This document shows, one piece after another, positions 1-6,550 of a DNA stretch of 12,056 nt (position 1 is its first letter; each line of letters starts with the position of its first letter). Made by a program: the position numbers and the translations under genes. The stretch lies in assembly GCA_964471755.1 (NCBI GenBank), contig CAYYJM010000200.1:1-12056 (forward strand), written 5' to 3'. The notes below the pieces were generated by a model that was not told where the DNA came from, ran no database searches, and saw nothing but the letters and a program-made list of their open reading frames with translations. The stretch comes from CAYYJM01 sp964471755. GTDB taxonomy: Bacteria; Planctomycetota; Planctomycetia; Gemmatales; Gemmataceae.

Positions 1-74
1 TTGACGCTCGATTTTCCGAGGCTCCTTCATCGGAGGCCGATCCACCCTGCGTCGTCACCCCCGTCTGAAGTCCG

Positions 75-103
75 TTGACTCGGGAGGCCGCTTTCGTTAG
101 AGG
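75..103 (+). promoter_or_regulatory. Weak candidate sigma70-type promoter
   Basis: A TTGACT hexamer (75-80) is followed after 17 bases by TAGAGG (98-103), which keeps only T1, A2 and A4 of the -10 consensus. It would give a leader of roughly 95 bases before the first gene. Bases 1-202 as a whole hold no gene I can support. Two short plus-strand frames are open from the window edge and stop at 78 and at 68, so the tail of an upstream gene may lie here, but neither has recognisable content. Confidence 0.2.
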
Positions 104-163
104 ACCCGCACGGCTCGTTCGTCATTTTTCGCGAAGCTCCGGACGCTCCACCCACTGGCGCGG

Positions 164-169
164 TAGAAT
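164..169 (+). promoter_or_regulatory. Candidate -10 element upstream of the first gene
   Basis: TAGAAT matches the TATAAT consensus at five of six positions and lies 33 bases before the start codon at 203. Transcription would begin near 176, leaving a short leader that contains the GGAG ribosome binding site at 193-196. No convincing -35 hexamer lies 16-18 bases upstream, so the call rests on the -10 alone. Confidence 0.3.
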
Positions 170-202
170 AACCTTCCGCAACTCACCACCCCGGAGTCGT
201 CC

Positions 203-430
203 ATGATGAACGAAGTGCTGATCGGTGCCATCAGCGGTGTTGTCGCGGCCCTCATCGGAGCGGTTCTCACCTCCTGGTTGAGCTACCGTTTCCAGGACCG
301 ACTGCTCGACAAGCAGATGGCGATGCAAAAGGAGCTGATGCAGGAACAGAACAAGTTCCAGTCCACGCTGCTCGACCGGCAGTTCCAGGAGACCCGTAAC
401 CGCGACTTCAACAATCGACTGAACCCCTGA
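203..430 (+). CDS. Small membrane-anchored coiled-coil protein with 11-residue repeats
   Basis: I do not recognise a named family. The 75-residue protein has one hydrophobic, Gly/Ala/Val-rich segment at about residues 5-26, suited to a single membrane helix. After it comes a highly charged, Gln-rich helix at about 29-66. That helix contains three consecutive 11-residue units (30-40, 41-51, 52-62) with Gln at unit positions 2 and 9 and Leu at position 5. Units 1 and 3 both read FQxxLLD(K/R)Q. Hendecad repeats of this kind typically form long, slightly right-handed coiled coils (family knowledge). The start at 203 is supported by GGAG at 193-196 with a 6-base spacer, although an in-frame ATG at 206 is equally possible. 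The next gene starts 34 bases downstream. The likely role is a membrane-tethered oligomerisation or scaffold protein (inference). Short length lowers certainty, but the amphipathic pattern and ribosome binding site argue for a real gene. Confidence 0.72.
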   Translation: MMNEVLIGAISGVVAALIGAVLTSWLSYRFQDRLLDKQMAMQKELMQEQNKFQSTLLDRQFQETRNRDFNNRLNP

Positions 431-464
431 GCGCCCTCCGCCGCGAGACTCACGAGATCGAACC

Positions 465-1025
465 ATGTCGAACCAGGCCTGCCTGTTCGCCAACGATAAC
501 CCTCTCCCCTGTAATCCGCACGCGGAGGACAGCGATGCGGCGACGGACGCTCGGATCCTGGCCGAGGCGGACTACGCCGTGCCCGTCTTCTGGCTGGCCT
601 GCTTCGACACGAATCACCTTGTCATCCTGGACGTCGATGGCGACGGGACGCTAACGACGGTGGTTGCTCCGCTCGACGAGGTCCGCCAGCGACTCGCCCA
701 GCGCGATGCGGCGCTGCGCGAATTGTTCCCGCACTACACCGATAGCTGGGACGCCTGGCGGTCCCTGCTCGACACCGTCGAGGAGGGCTTCCTCAAACTC
801 GACGCCTCGGAAATCTCTGCCTTGGCCGACACGGATCAACAGTTCCGCGAGCAGATCACCGCCGCCCTGGCGTGGTTCGATTCGCGCGAAGAATTCGATC
901 TGGAATGCCTGCTGGCCCTGTCCGGCATCGAGGATTACGATCCGGAGGAACACGCCATCGAGTTCGATCCGGAAGAGGAAGACGTGGAGAAATTCCTCCT
1001 GGGCTGGATCGAGGACGAGGCGTGA
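465..1025 (+). CDS. Highly acidic protein of unknown function
   Basis: This 186-residue protein has no signal peptide and no membrane helix, and I do not recognise its family. It has about 45 Asp/Glu against about 10 Lys/Arg, so the predicted isoelectric point is very low. The C-terminal 35 residues are especially Asp/Glu-rich. Residues 51-66 look like a beta-hairpin around a DVDGDG turn (56-61), which resembles the start of a calcium loop but lacks the final glutamate of an EF-hand. The rest (about 71-150) is predicted mostly helical. The ribosome binding site is weak (GAGA at 454-457). Its TGA stop overlaps the GTG start of the transporter gene by four bases, so the two are likely translated together. 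A cytoplasmic partner or regulator of the downstream membrane proteins is possible but unproven. Confidence 0.8.
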   Translation: MSNQACLFANDNPLPCNPHAEDSDAATDARILAEADYAVPVFWLACFDTNHLVILDVDGDGTLTTVVAPLDEVRQRLAQRDAALRELFPHYTDSWDAWRSLLDTVEEGFLKLDASEISALADTDQQFREQITAALAWFDSREEFDLECLLALSGIEDYDPEEHAIEFDPEEEDVEKFLLGWIEDEA

Positions 1026-1933
1026 CCGCACCCGTCGCCGTCCCTGCCGAGACACCGTCGCTCTCGCTGACACAGGGCCGTCTCTGCATCGTGGCGGCGG
1101 CTCTCCTGTGGAGTCTGGGCGGTGCCCTGACCAAGCTCCTGCGTGAGCCGACGCCGCTGGGCCTGCATCTGCCGCCGCTCGATCCGCTGCTGATCGCCGC
1201 CTACCGGGTGTTCTTCGCCGGCCTCGTCCTGCTGCCGCTGCTTCGGCCGCGTGATCTGACGTTCAATCCGTGGATGATCTTCACCGTCCTCTCGTTCGCA
1301 CTGATGAACGCGACCTACATCACGGCGGCCGCCCTGGGCTCGGCGGCCAGCGCCGTCCTGCTTCAGTACAGCGCCCCGCTCTGGATGTATCTCATCGCCA
1401 CGTGCTTCCTGGGTGAGAAGGCCACCCCGCGTGGCACGCTGACGCTGGCCATCGGCATGACCGGGATCGCCATCCTCATCGCGGGTGGCTGGCAGGACGA
1501 GAAGGTCGCCGTCGTTCTGCTGGCCCTGACCTCGGGCGTCTTTTTCGCCTTCATCCTGATCGGTCTGCGTCTGCTTCGGGGCGAATCGTCCGCCTGGGTG
1601 ACGGTGCTGAACCTGTTCGGTGGCACGCTCGCTCTGGTGCCACTGGTCTGGCACCTGCCGCTACCGAGCTGGCCGCAGGTGGCCACGCTCGTCTTCTTCG
1701 GTGCCGTGCAGCTGGGGATTCCGTACCTGCTCATGGCACGCGGTCTGCGTGTCGTCGGAGCCCAGGAAGCGAGTACGTTGACGTTGCTGGAGCCGTTGCT
1801 CAATCCCGTGTGGGCGTTCCTCGCCTCCCCTGGGACGGAGACGCCGACGATCCATACTCTGCTCGGCGGGGGCTGCGTGCTGGCCGCTCTGCTCTACCGT
1901 TACTGGCCGACCAGGCCGGAAGAGGCATCATGA
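1022..1933 (+). CDS. EamA/DMT-family transporter
   Basis: This is a predicted inner-membrane drug/metabolite transporter of the EamA (RhaT-like) family, 303 residues long, which is typical. About ten hydrophobic helices are arranged as two related five-helix halves. The first half opens with a helix carrying ALLWSLGGALTKLL, and its central helix pair includes a small-residue run (AALGSAASAVLLQYSAPLWMY), the usual EamA signature area. The second half has the matching EASTLTLLEPLLNPVWAF segment. Substrate cannot be read from the sequence; family members export amino acids, nucleosides, sugars or other metabolites. I chose the GTG at 1022, which overlaps the previous stop as GTGA and is preceded by a purine-rich GAGGACGAGG (1011-1020). 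The open frame extends further upstream, but there it overlaps the acidic gene and codes for low-complexity Arg/Gly-rich sequence. Its TGA overlaps the next ATG (ATGA, 1930-1933). Confidence 0.9.
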   Translation: MTAPVAVPAETPSLSLTQGRLCIVAAALLWSLGGALTKLLREPTPLGLHLPPLDPLLIAAYRVFFAGLVLLPLLRPRDLTFNPWMIFTVLSFALMNATYITAAALGSAASAVLLQYSAPLWMYLIATCFLGEKATPRGTLTLAIGMTGIAILIAGGWQDEKVAVVLLALTSGVFFAFILIGLRLLRGESSAWVTVLNLFGGTLALVPLVWHLPLPSWPQVATLVFFGAVQLGIPYLLMARGLRVVGAQEASTLTLLEPLLNPVWAFLASPGTETPTIHTLLGGGCVLAALLYRYWPTRPEEAS

Positions 1934-3093
1934 CCGACCCGACCGTCACGCCGCCGATCAAACCGACGCCCCTGCCGCGTCTCGTCTCGCTCGACGCCTA
2001 CCGCGGCTTCATCATGCTGGCGATGGCCTCCAGCGGTCTGGGTCTGGCCACGGTCGCCCAGGCGTTTCCCGACAGTCCGCTCTGGCAGTTTCTCGGCTTC
2101 CACGCCGAACACGTTCCCTGGGTCGGCTGTGCCTTCTGGGATCTGATCCAGCCGTCGTTCATGTTCATGGTCGGCGTCGCTCTGCCGTTCTCCCACGCCA
2201 GCCGGAAGAGTCGAGGCGACAGCGACCGGAAGATCCTGCTTCACGCCCTGCGGCGCTCGCTGGTGCTGATCCTGCTCGGCGTCTTCCTGTCGAGCAACTG
2301 GCAGCGGCCAGGACAGGGAACGAACTGGGTCTTCGTCAACGTCCTGTGCCAGATCGGTCTGGCGTATCCGTTCCTGTTCCTGCTGCGCGGCCGGGGACTG
2401 CTCGTGCAGCTGCTCGCCCTGGTCGGCATCCTGGCCGGCACGACGCTCGCCTTCGGCCTGTATCCCGCCCCGGCGTCCGCGACGCAGGACGGCTGGTTCG
2501 CTCACTGGACGAAGAACGCCAACCTTGGCCATGCCTTCGACGTCTGGTTCCTGAATCTTTTCCCGCGCGACAAGCCGTTCGTGGCCAACGATGGCGGCTA
2601 TGCCACGCTCAACTTCGTGCCCTCGCTGGCGACGATGCTCCTGGGCCTGATGGCCGGCGAGATGCTGCGGCGAGTGCCGTCATTTGGTCGGCAGTTGCTC
2701 TGGCTCGTGCTGGCCGGGCTGATCTGTCTGGGCGTTGGCACCCTGATGGCCGGGACGGTCGCGCCGCTGGTCAAGCGACTCTGGACGCCGTCGTGGGCGG
2801 TTTACGGTGCCGGCTGGACGTTCCTGATGCTGGCCGGCTTCCATGCCATCATCGAGGGGATCGGCTGGAAGGCGTGGGCGTTTCCGCTGGTCGTCGTCGG
2901 CATGAACAGCATCGCCATGTACGTCATGGCCCAACTGCTCAAGCCGTGGATCATCCACACGCTCAAGGTCCATCTCGGCACGGACCTCTTCGCCGGCACC
3001 TATGGCCCGATCTGGACCAACGTCGGCATCCTGGCCGTCCTCTGGCTGTTCTGCTACGCGATGTATCGGCGGAAGGTGTTTCTGAAGATTTAA
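1930..3093 (+). CDS. HGSNAT-like membrane acyltransferase (DUF5009/COG4299 type)
   Basis: This polytopic membrane protein of 387 residues resembles heparan-alpha-glucosaminide N-acetyltransferase and its bacterial relatives, which move acetyl groups across the membrane onto a sugar acceptor. The diagnostic N-terminal RLVSLDAYRG (17-26) leads into the first helix. A second conserved block, H61-VPW-VG with D71, P75, F77 and G82, matches the region containing the reported active-site His of HGSNAT. Further conserved blocks are NFVPSLATMLLG (228-239), KRLWTPSWAVYGAG (282-295) and VGMNSIAMYV (323-332). I count roughly ten membrane helices and no soluble domain. The ATG at 1930 has a strong GGAAGAGG ribosome binding site (1918-1925) and overlaps the transporter stop. 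The acceptor is unknown; a cell-surface glycan is plausible. Coupling to an EamA transporter suggests the two act on one surface or export pathway (inference). Confidence 0.88.
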   Translation: MTDPTVTPPIKPTPLPRLVSLDAYRGFIMLAMASSGLGLATVAQAFPDSPLWQFLGFHAEHVPWVGCAFWDLIQPSFMFMVGVALPFSHASRKSRGDSDRKILLHALRRSLVLILLGVFLSSNWQRPGQGTNWVFVNVLCQIGLAYPFLFLLRGRGLLVQLLALVGILAGTTLAFGLYPAPASATQDGWFAHWTKNANLGHAFDVWFLNLFPRDKPFVANDGGYATLNFVPSLATMLLGLMAGEMLRRVPSFGRQLLWLVLAGLICLGVGTLMAGTVAPLVKRLWTPSWAVYGAGWTFLMLAGFHAIIEGIGWKAWAFPLVVVGMNSIAMYVMAQLLKPWIIHTLKVHLGTDLFAGTYGPIWTNVGILAVLWLFCYAMYRRKVFLKI

Positions 3094-3096
3094 CCC

Positions 3097-3178
3097 GGCG
3101 AGCGTGGGGCGTCAGCCCCATGACTCTTCATCCGGAGAGAAGAAGAGAAGATCATGGGGCTGACGCCCCACGCTCGCC
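3097..3178. repeat. Perfect 27-base inverted repeat with nested hairpins (REP/MITE-like)
   Basis: The arms 3097-3123 and 3152-3178 are exact reverse complements over 27 bases, separated by a 28-base purine-rich spacer. Each arm also contains its own small hairpin: TGGGGC-GTCA-GCCCCA at 3105-3120, and TGGGGC-TGAC-GCCCCA at 3155-3170. The element fills nearly all the space between the acyltransferase stop and the ABC gene. No T-run follows on either strand, so it is not a classic intrinsic terminator, though the RNA hairpin could block 3' exonucleases or attenuate read-through into the ABC gene. The organisation of paired palindromic units in an intergenic gap is that of REP or small MITE-type dispersed repeats. 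From memory, similar GGGGCGTCAGCCCC-type repeats are frequent in Gemmataceae genomes, which I cannot verify here. No second copy occurs in this window. Confidence 0.85.
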
Positions 3179-3198
3179 AGTAACTACCGAGCCATCCC

Positions 3199-4146
3199 AT
3201 GTTCCTCGTCGTGTCCGAACTTCGCAAGCGATACGGCTCGCTCGTCGCGCTGGATGGCGTCAGCTTCCAGGTCGAGGAGGGCGAAATCTTCGGCCTGCTC
3301 GGTCCCAACGGAGCCGGCAAGACGACGCTGCTGTCGATCCTGTCCTGCCTGTTGCAGGCGACGAGCGGCTCGGCCACGCTCCAGGGACAGTCGCTCTTGC
3401 CGGGCAACCGCGGCGTCCGGCCCCTGCTCGGCATCGTGCCGCAGGATCTGGCCATCTACGCCGACCTGACGGCTCTGGAGAATCTCTGCTTCTTCGGCGA
3501 ACTGTACGGTCTGCGCGATCCGGAACTCTCCCGCCGGGCGCACGAGATCCTGGCCAGCATCGGCCTGGAGGAGCGAGCTCATGACCCGACGCGCAACTTT
3601 TCCGGCGGCATGAAACGTCGGCTCAACCTGGGCGTCGCCCTGATGCATCGGCCGCGTCTGCTGCTGCTCGACGAGCCGACCGTGGGCGTCGATCCGCAGT
3701 CGCGAAACCATCTGTTCGAGCAGGTCCGTCGCCTCAACGCCGAGGGCGTGACGATCGTCTACACCAGCCACTACATGGAGGAGGTGCAGACGCTCTGCAA
3801 GCGGATCGGCATCATCGATCAGGGCCGACTTCGAGCGTGCGACACGTTGCCGAATCTGCTCCGGCTCCAGGCTGGGCAGATCCGGCTTCGTCTGCGAGAC
3901 ATTCCCGAGCGGCTGCGGGGGAGACTGGCCGGCCTGCCGGGCACGCGCCTGGCGGGTGAGCCCCGGCGCGAACCCGGCCTGGATGGCGTGACGATCCTGC
4001 TGATCTGCGACGAGGTCAAGACGACGCTGATGCCGGTGGTGCGAGTCCTGACCGAGGAACACGTCGAGCCGCTGGCCCTGGAGACGGAGGAACCGAACCT
4101 GGAGCGCGTGTTCCTCCAGCTGACCGGCAAGGCGCTGCGAGATTGA
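3199..4146 (+). CDS. ABC-2-type exporter ATP-binding subunit
   Basis: This is a cytoplasmic ATPase of 315 residues that would energise an ABC exporter. The nucleotide-binding domain fills residues 1 to about 220: Walker A GPNGAGKTT (35-43), Q-loop Gln82, signature SGGMKRR (135-141), Walker B LLLLDEP (154-160) and H-loop His191. All key residues are intact. The C-terminal tail, ending around EEPNLERVFLQLTG (297-310), is typical of CcmA/NodI/YadG-like ABC-2 exporters for drugs, lipids or polysaccharides. No permease gene lies beside it: upstream is the inverted repeat and the acyltransferase, downstream the convergent SEC-C/TPR gene. It must therefore use a distant permease, or its partner has been separated. 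The start is the first ATG of the coherent domain, 20 bases after the repeat, with no strong Shine-Dalgarno sequence. Expression may depend on read-through from upstream. Substrate is unknown. Confidence 0.92.
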   Translation: MFLVVSELRKRYGSLVALDGVSFQVEEGEIFGLLGPNGAGKTTLLSILSCLLQATSGSATLQGQSLLPGNRGVRPLLGIVPQDLAIYADLTALENLCFFGELYGLRDPELSRRAHEILASIGLEERAHDPTRNFSGGMKRRLNLGVALMHRPRLLLLDEPTVGVDPQSRNHLFEQVRRLNAEGVTIVYTSHYMEEVQTLCKRIGIIDQGRLRACDTLPNLLRLQAGQIRLRLRDIPERLRGRLAGLPGTRLAGEPRREPGLDGVTILLICDEVKTTLMPVVRVLTEEHVEPLALETEEPNLERVFLQLTGKALRD

Positions 4147-4155
4147 CTCCGCAAC

Positions 4156-6267
4156 TCACCCCGCGGTCTTGCGTGCCGCCGCGGCCAGTTCGTTGAACAC
4201 CTCTTCCGAATCGCGATCGCCGCGATCCCGGGCGACGTTCAGGCCGGCCTCGGCCAGGTTCAGGGCCAGCGTCCCCTTCTTCATGCGGATCAGCGCCTCG
4301 ATCGCCTCGATCCGCAGCTTCGCCTTGTCGGGCGAGCGCTCGAAGAGCGTGTGGAAGACCTCGGCCGCCTTCTCCGTCTGACCCTGCTTGGCCAGCACCT
4401 GGCCGGTTCGCAGGTCGAACTCGTCGCGACGGGCTCCGCCATTCTGCTCGGCGTCGAACTGCCGACCCGACTCGGCGTACTCCAGTGCCTTGCTCGGTTC
4501 GCCATCGGCCAGCTCGCGCAGGATCAGGTACGAGTAGATCGCGAAGCGGTCGTTCTTCTCCGGCTCGGCTGGCCGGGCCACGATCGCCTCGGCGAAGTGT
4601 CGGGCCAACTCCTTCGCGTCGAGCTTCAGGGCGGCCTGGTGGGCCTGCTCCACCTGCCGCAGTGTCAGCGTGGTGACATCCAGGCCGGCCAGTTCCGCCG
4701 CGTTCAGGCCGGCGACGTTTACCGTCGTCGGCTTCTGCCCCTCGACCGGCTTCTGCTCCGCGACCGGCTCGGGCACCGGTTCCAGGCCGAGATGATGACG
4801 GACGCCGTTGAAGTCCGCCGGGGTGACGTGCAGGCCATTCGTGCATTGCTGAAGGAAATCGACGATGCCGGCCAACTTCCGCTTCAGCACGGCGCTGCCG
4901 GCCGCGTCGATCGGACTGTTCCCGGCCAGCGACTTCAGCGGCTGGTGCAGCCACGTCTCCTGGAAGTAACGACGGGCCGCATCGTGAACGCGCTCGTTGG
5001 TCAGCGACGTGTTGCCCGGCGTCGGCAGCAGCAGCGCCGGCAGGATCACGTCACGGAACGGAGCCGGCGTCTTGACGATCGTCGCCTCCTCCTCCGATAG
5101 GCTCAGGCGTTCGCGAAAGATGTCGCGCAGGTGTTCGACGGACTCCCGCTTCGGGCCGCGCACGCGCAGCGTCTGGCCGATGATCGACAGGTACGCCGCG
5201 AACGTGCCGGTGTCGCTCGTCGTCGAGCCCTCACTGGTGGCGATGCCCTTCTGGATGTCGAGAACCAGCGTGAAGAACGTTCCCTTCTCCTCGGTCGGCT
5301 GGACCAGGAGTCGGCCCTCCTTGCTCCAGGCGGTCAGAAGATCGGCCACCGGCCGGGGATCGCGAAGGGCGAAGCCGAAGGCGTAGTGGACCTGGTCGCA
5401 CTGCTCCTCCAGACCCATGCCCATGCGGAGGACCTCGCCCAGGGCACCGGTTTCCCGGCCGGAAGCGTCGTCCGTCTCGTGCTGGATCGACTGTTCGAGG
5501 GCCTCGACGGCCGTGGCGTTCTCGCCCAGCCAGGCCCGGGCCAGGCCCAGGTTGAACCAGGCGGCCGCGTCCTTCTCGTCCTGTCGGGCGATCTCGTCGC
5601 ACAGTTTCGCCAGGTCGCCCAGGCGGGACGGCGCGACCTCGGCGAGGCCCGCCTCCCAGCGTGCGCGGCGCTGCGCATCGTTCGATGCGGGACGGCGCAG
5701 GGCGTAGGTCTTTCGGGCCGCCTCGGGCAGTGGTGATTCGGGGCCAAAGTAGTTGACCGTGGCCTCGCGCAGGTCCTCACTGCTGGGAGCGAACTGAGTG
5801 GCCAGGCTCAGGGCCGCGTGGCCGGCGATCGGCCGTTGATGGGCCATCTCGTTGTCGAACAGGATGTGGTAGACCAGGGCGAGGCTCTCGTGGGCGGCCG
5901 GGTCGTACGCCTCGGCGGCGCGCCGGGCCAGGAGCATGGCTCCGCCGATCTCTCCCTCGTTCATGCGCAGCTGGGCGCGCATCAGCAGACCGTTGGGGTA
6001 GTTCGGGTTGATCGCGAAGGCCAGTTCGAGAACCTCGTCGGCCTGCTCGGTCTGGCCGAGATTGGCCAGGAAGCGGGCCTTGGTCCCCAGCGCCTCAGTG
6101 CTTTGCGGATGGGTCTTGATCACCTCGTCGATCTGGCGCAGGGCCGTTTCGTGCTGGCCCTGCTCGAACTGCGCATCGGCCCGGCGGATGTCCGAGTAGA
6201 ACGACTGGCAACACCACTTGAACTTCTTACCACTGCCGCACGGGCAGGGATCGTAGGGCTGAAACAT
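4156..6267 (-). CDS. SEC-C zinc-motif and TPR-repeat protein
   Basis: A 703-residue protein without a signal peptide. The first 20 residues are a SEC-C zinc motif, CPCGSGKKFKWCC, with Cys8, Cys10, Cys19 and Cys20 as probable zinc ligands. The motif is best known from the SecA C-terminus, where it binds SecB, but it also occurs in many unrelated proteins. TPR-like helical pairs follow at about 27-135 and 210-262, and again at about 545-690. The middle (about 290-475) is less clear. It contains WLHQPLKSLAGNSPIDAAG (439-457), a W-P-L-x-G-x-P motif that I associate with other SEC-C/TPR proteins. A Pro/Glu/Lys linker (about 496-515) separates the halves. The start has a strong AAAAGGA ribosome binding site at 6273-6279 with a 5-base spacer. 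It is divergent from the pseudokinase gene and ends 9 bases from the convergent ABC gene. It probably scaffolds protein assembly; the partner is unknown. Confidence 0.88.
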   Translation of the reverse strand: MFQPYDPCPCGSGKKFKWCCQSFYSDIRRADAQFEQGQHETALRQIDEVIKTHPQSTEALGTKARFLANLGQTEQADEVLELAFAINPNYPNGLLMRAQLRMNEGEIGGAMLLARRAAEAYDPAAHESLALVYHILFDNEMAHQRPIAGHAALSLATQFAPSSEDLREATVNYFGPESPLPEAARKTYALRRPASNDAQRRARWEAGLAEVAPSRLGDLAKLCDEIARQDEKDAAAWFNLGLARAWLGENATAVEALEQSIQHETDDASGRETGALGEVLRMGMGLEEQCDQVHYAFGFALRDPRPVADLLTAWSKEGRLLVQPTEEKGTFFTLVLDIQKGIATSEGSTTSDTGTFAAYLSIIGQTLRVRGPKRESVEHLRDIFRERLSLSEEEATIVKTPAPFRDVILPALLLPTPGNTSLTNERVHDAARRYFQETWLHQPLKSLAGNSPIDAAGSAVLKRKLAGIVDFLQQCTNGLHVTPADFNGVRHHLGLEPVPEPVAEQKPVEGQKPTTVNVAGLNAAELAGLDVTTLTLRQVEQAHQAALKLDAKELARHFAEAIVARPAEPEKNDRFAIYSYLILRELADGEPSKALEYAESGRQFDAEQNGGARRDEFDLRTGQVLAKQGQTEKAAEVFHTLFERSPDKAKLRIEAIEALIRMKKGTLALNLAEAGLNVARDRGDRDSEEVFNELAAAARKTAG

Positions 6268-6320
6268 GGCTGTCCTTTTCGAGTCCCGGAGCTGCCCCGG
6301 CGATTGTTACTGATCCATTC

Positions 6321-6349
6321 AGGATAGCAGATCCGCCCAATCGGGGAAA
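6321..6349 (-). promoter_or_regulatory. Weak candidate promoter for the SEC-C/TPR gene
   Basis: Reading the minus strand, TATCCT (6321-6326) matches the -10 consensus at four positions, and TTTCCC (6344-6349) sits 17 bases upstream with three matches to TTGACA. It lies 54 bases before the start codon in the only region available for a promoter of this gene. Confidence 0.2.
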
Positions 6350-6367
6350 GCGTCGCAATCGATCCGT

Positions 6368-6396
6368 TTGACAGGCCCGGAAATGTATCCCATGTT
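6368..6396 (+). promoter_or_regulatory. Candidate sigma70-type promoter for the kinase-like gene
   Basis: A perfect TTGACA (6368-6373) is followed after 17 bases by CATGTT (6391-6396), which keeps three of six -10 positions. Transcription would start near 6403, leaving a leader of about 148 bases before the ATG at 6551. It lies in the 283-base divergent gap (6268-6550), where I see no gene, no strong hairpin and no small RNA signature. Confidence 0.33.
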
Positions 6397-6533
6397 TGCG
6401 AAGCGGGAGTCGAGACGATTCCGACGCGGCCGCTGCGCCGGTTGTCGCGACCTCGGGCTAGGGGATGCAAGCGAGGAGTGGGCCTCCGACTGGCGATGGC
6501 CAGGTGACAGCCCCTCGCGCTGTCTACTTCACT

Positions 6534-6540
6534 GGAAGGA
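6534..6540 (+). promoter_or_regulatory. Ribosome binding site fixing the kinase-like gene start
   Basis: GGAAGGA lies 10 bases before the ATG at 6551. The same frame stays open back to a TTG at 6368, but that start has no ribosome binding site and would add 61 Arg-rich, low-complexity residues. This purine block therefore decides the start; the second ATG at 6554 would be 13 bases away and is less likely. Confidence 0.6.
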
Positions 6541-6550
6541 TGCTCGCGAC

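Noticed and set aside
122..493. A 123-residue minus-strand open frame covering the first small gene
   Set aside because: It is the antisense of the hendecad protein, has no ribosome binding site or domain, and its Leu/Gln/Arg-rich content is what GC-rich antisense frames give.
630..665. An EF-hand calcium site in the acidic protein (DVDGDG)
   Set aside because: Only the first six loop positions fit; the glutamate expected at position 12 is replaced by Val and no flanking helix pair is evident. A beta-turn is more likely.
872..1021. Upstream extension of the EamA transporter reading frame
   Set aside because: It overlaps the acidic gene almost entirely and encodes Arg/Gly-rich sequence. The GTG at 1022 gives a normal family length and a GTGA overlap.
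3097..3178. The inverted repeat as an ordinary intrinsic terminator
   Set aside because: No T-run follows either arm, and the 28-base spacer and nested hairpins do not fit the usual compact terminator.
2346..3584. A 412-residue plus-strand frame spanning the acyltransferase end, the repeat and the ABC gene
   Set aside because: It lies out of frame with two well-supported genes, and its Arg/Pro/Ala/Gly-rich translation has no family features.
6368..6550. A 61-residue N-terminal extension of the kinase-like protein from a TTG start
   Set aside because: The TTG is part of a likely -35 hexamer, has no ribosome binding site, and the added residues are Arg-rich low-complexity sequence; the ATG at 6551 has GGAAGGA.
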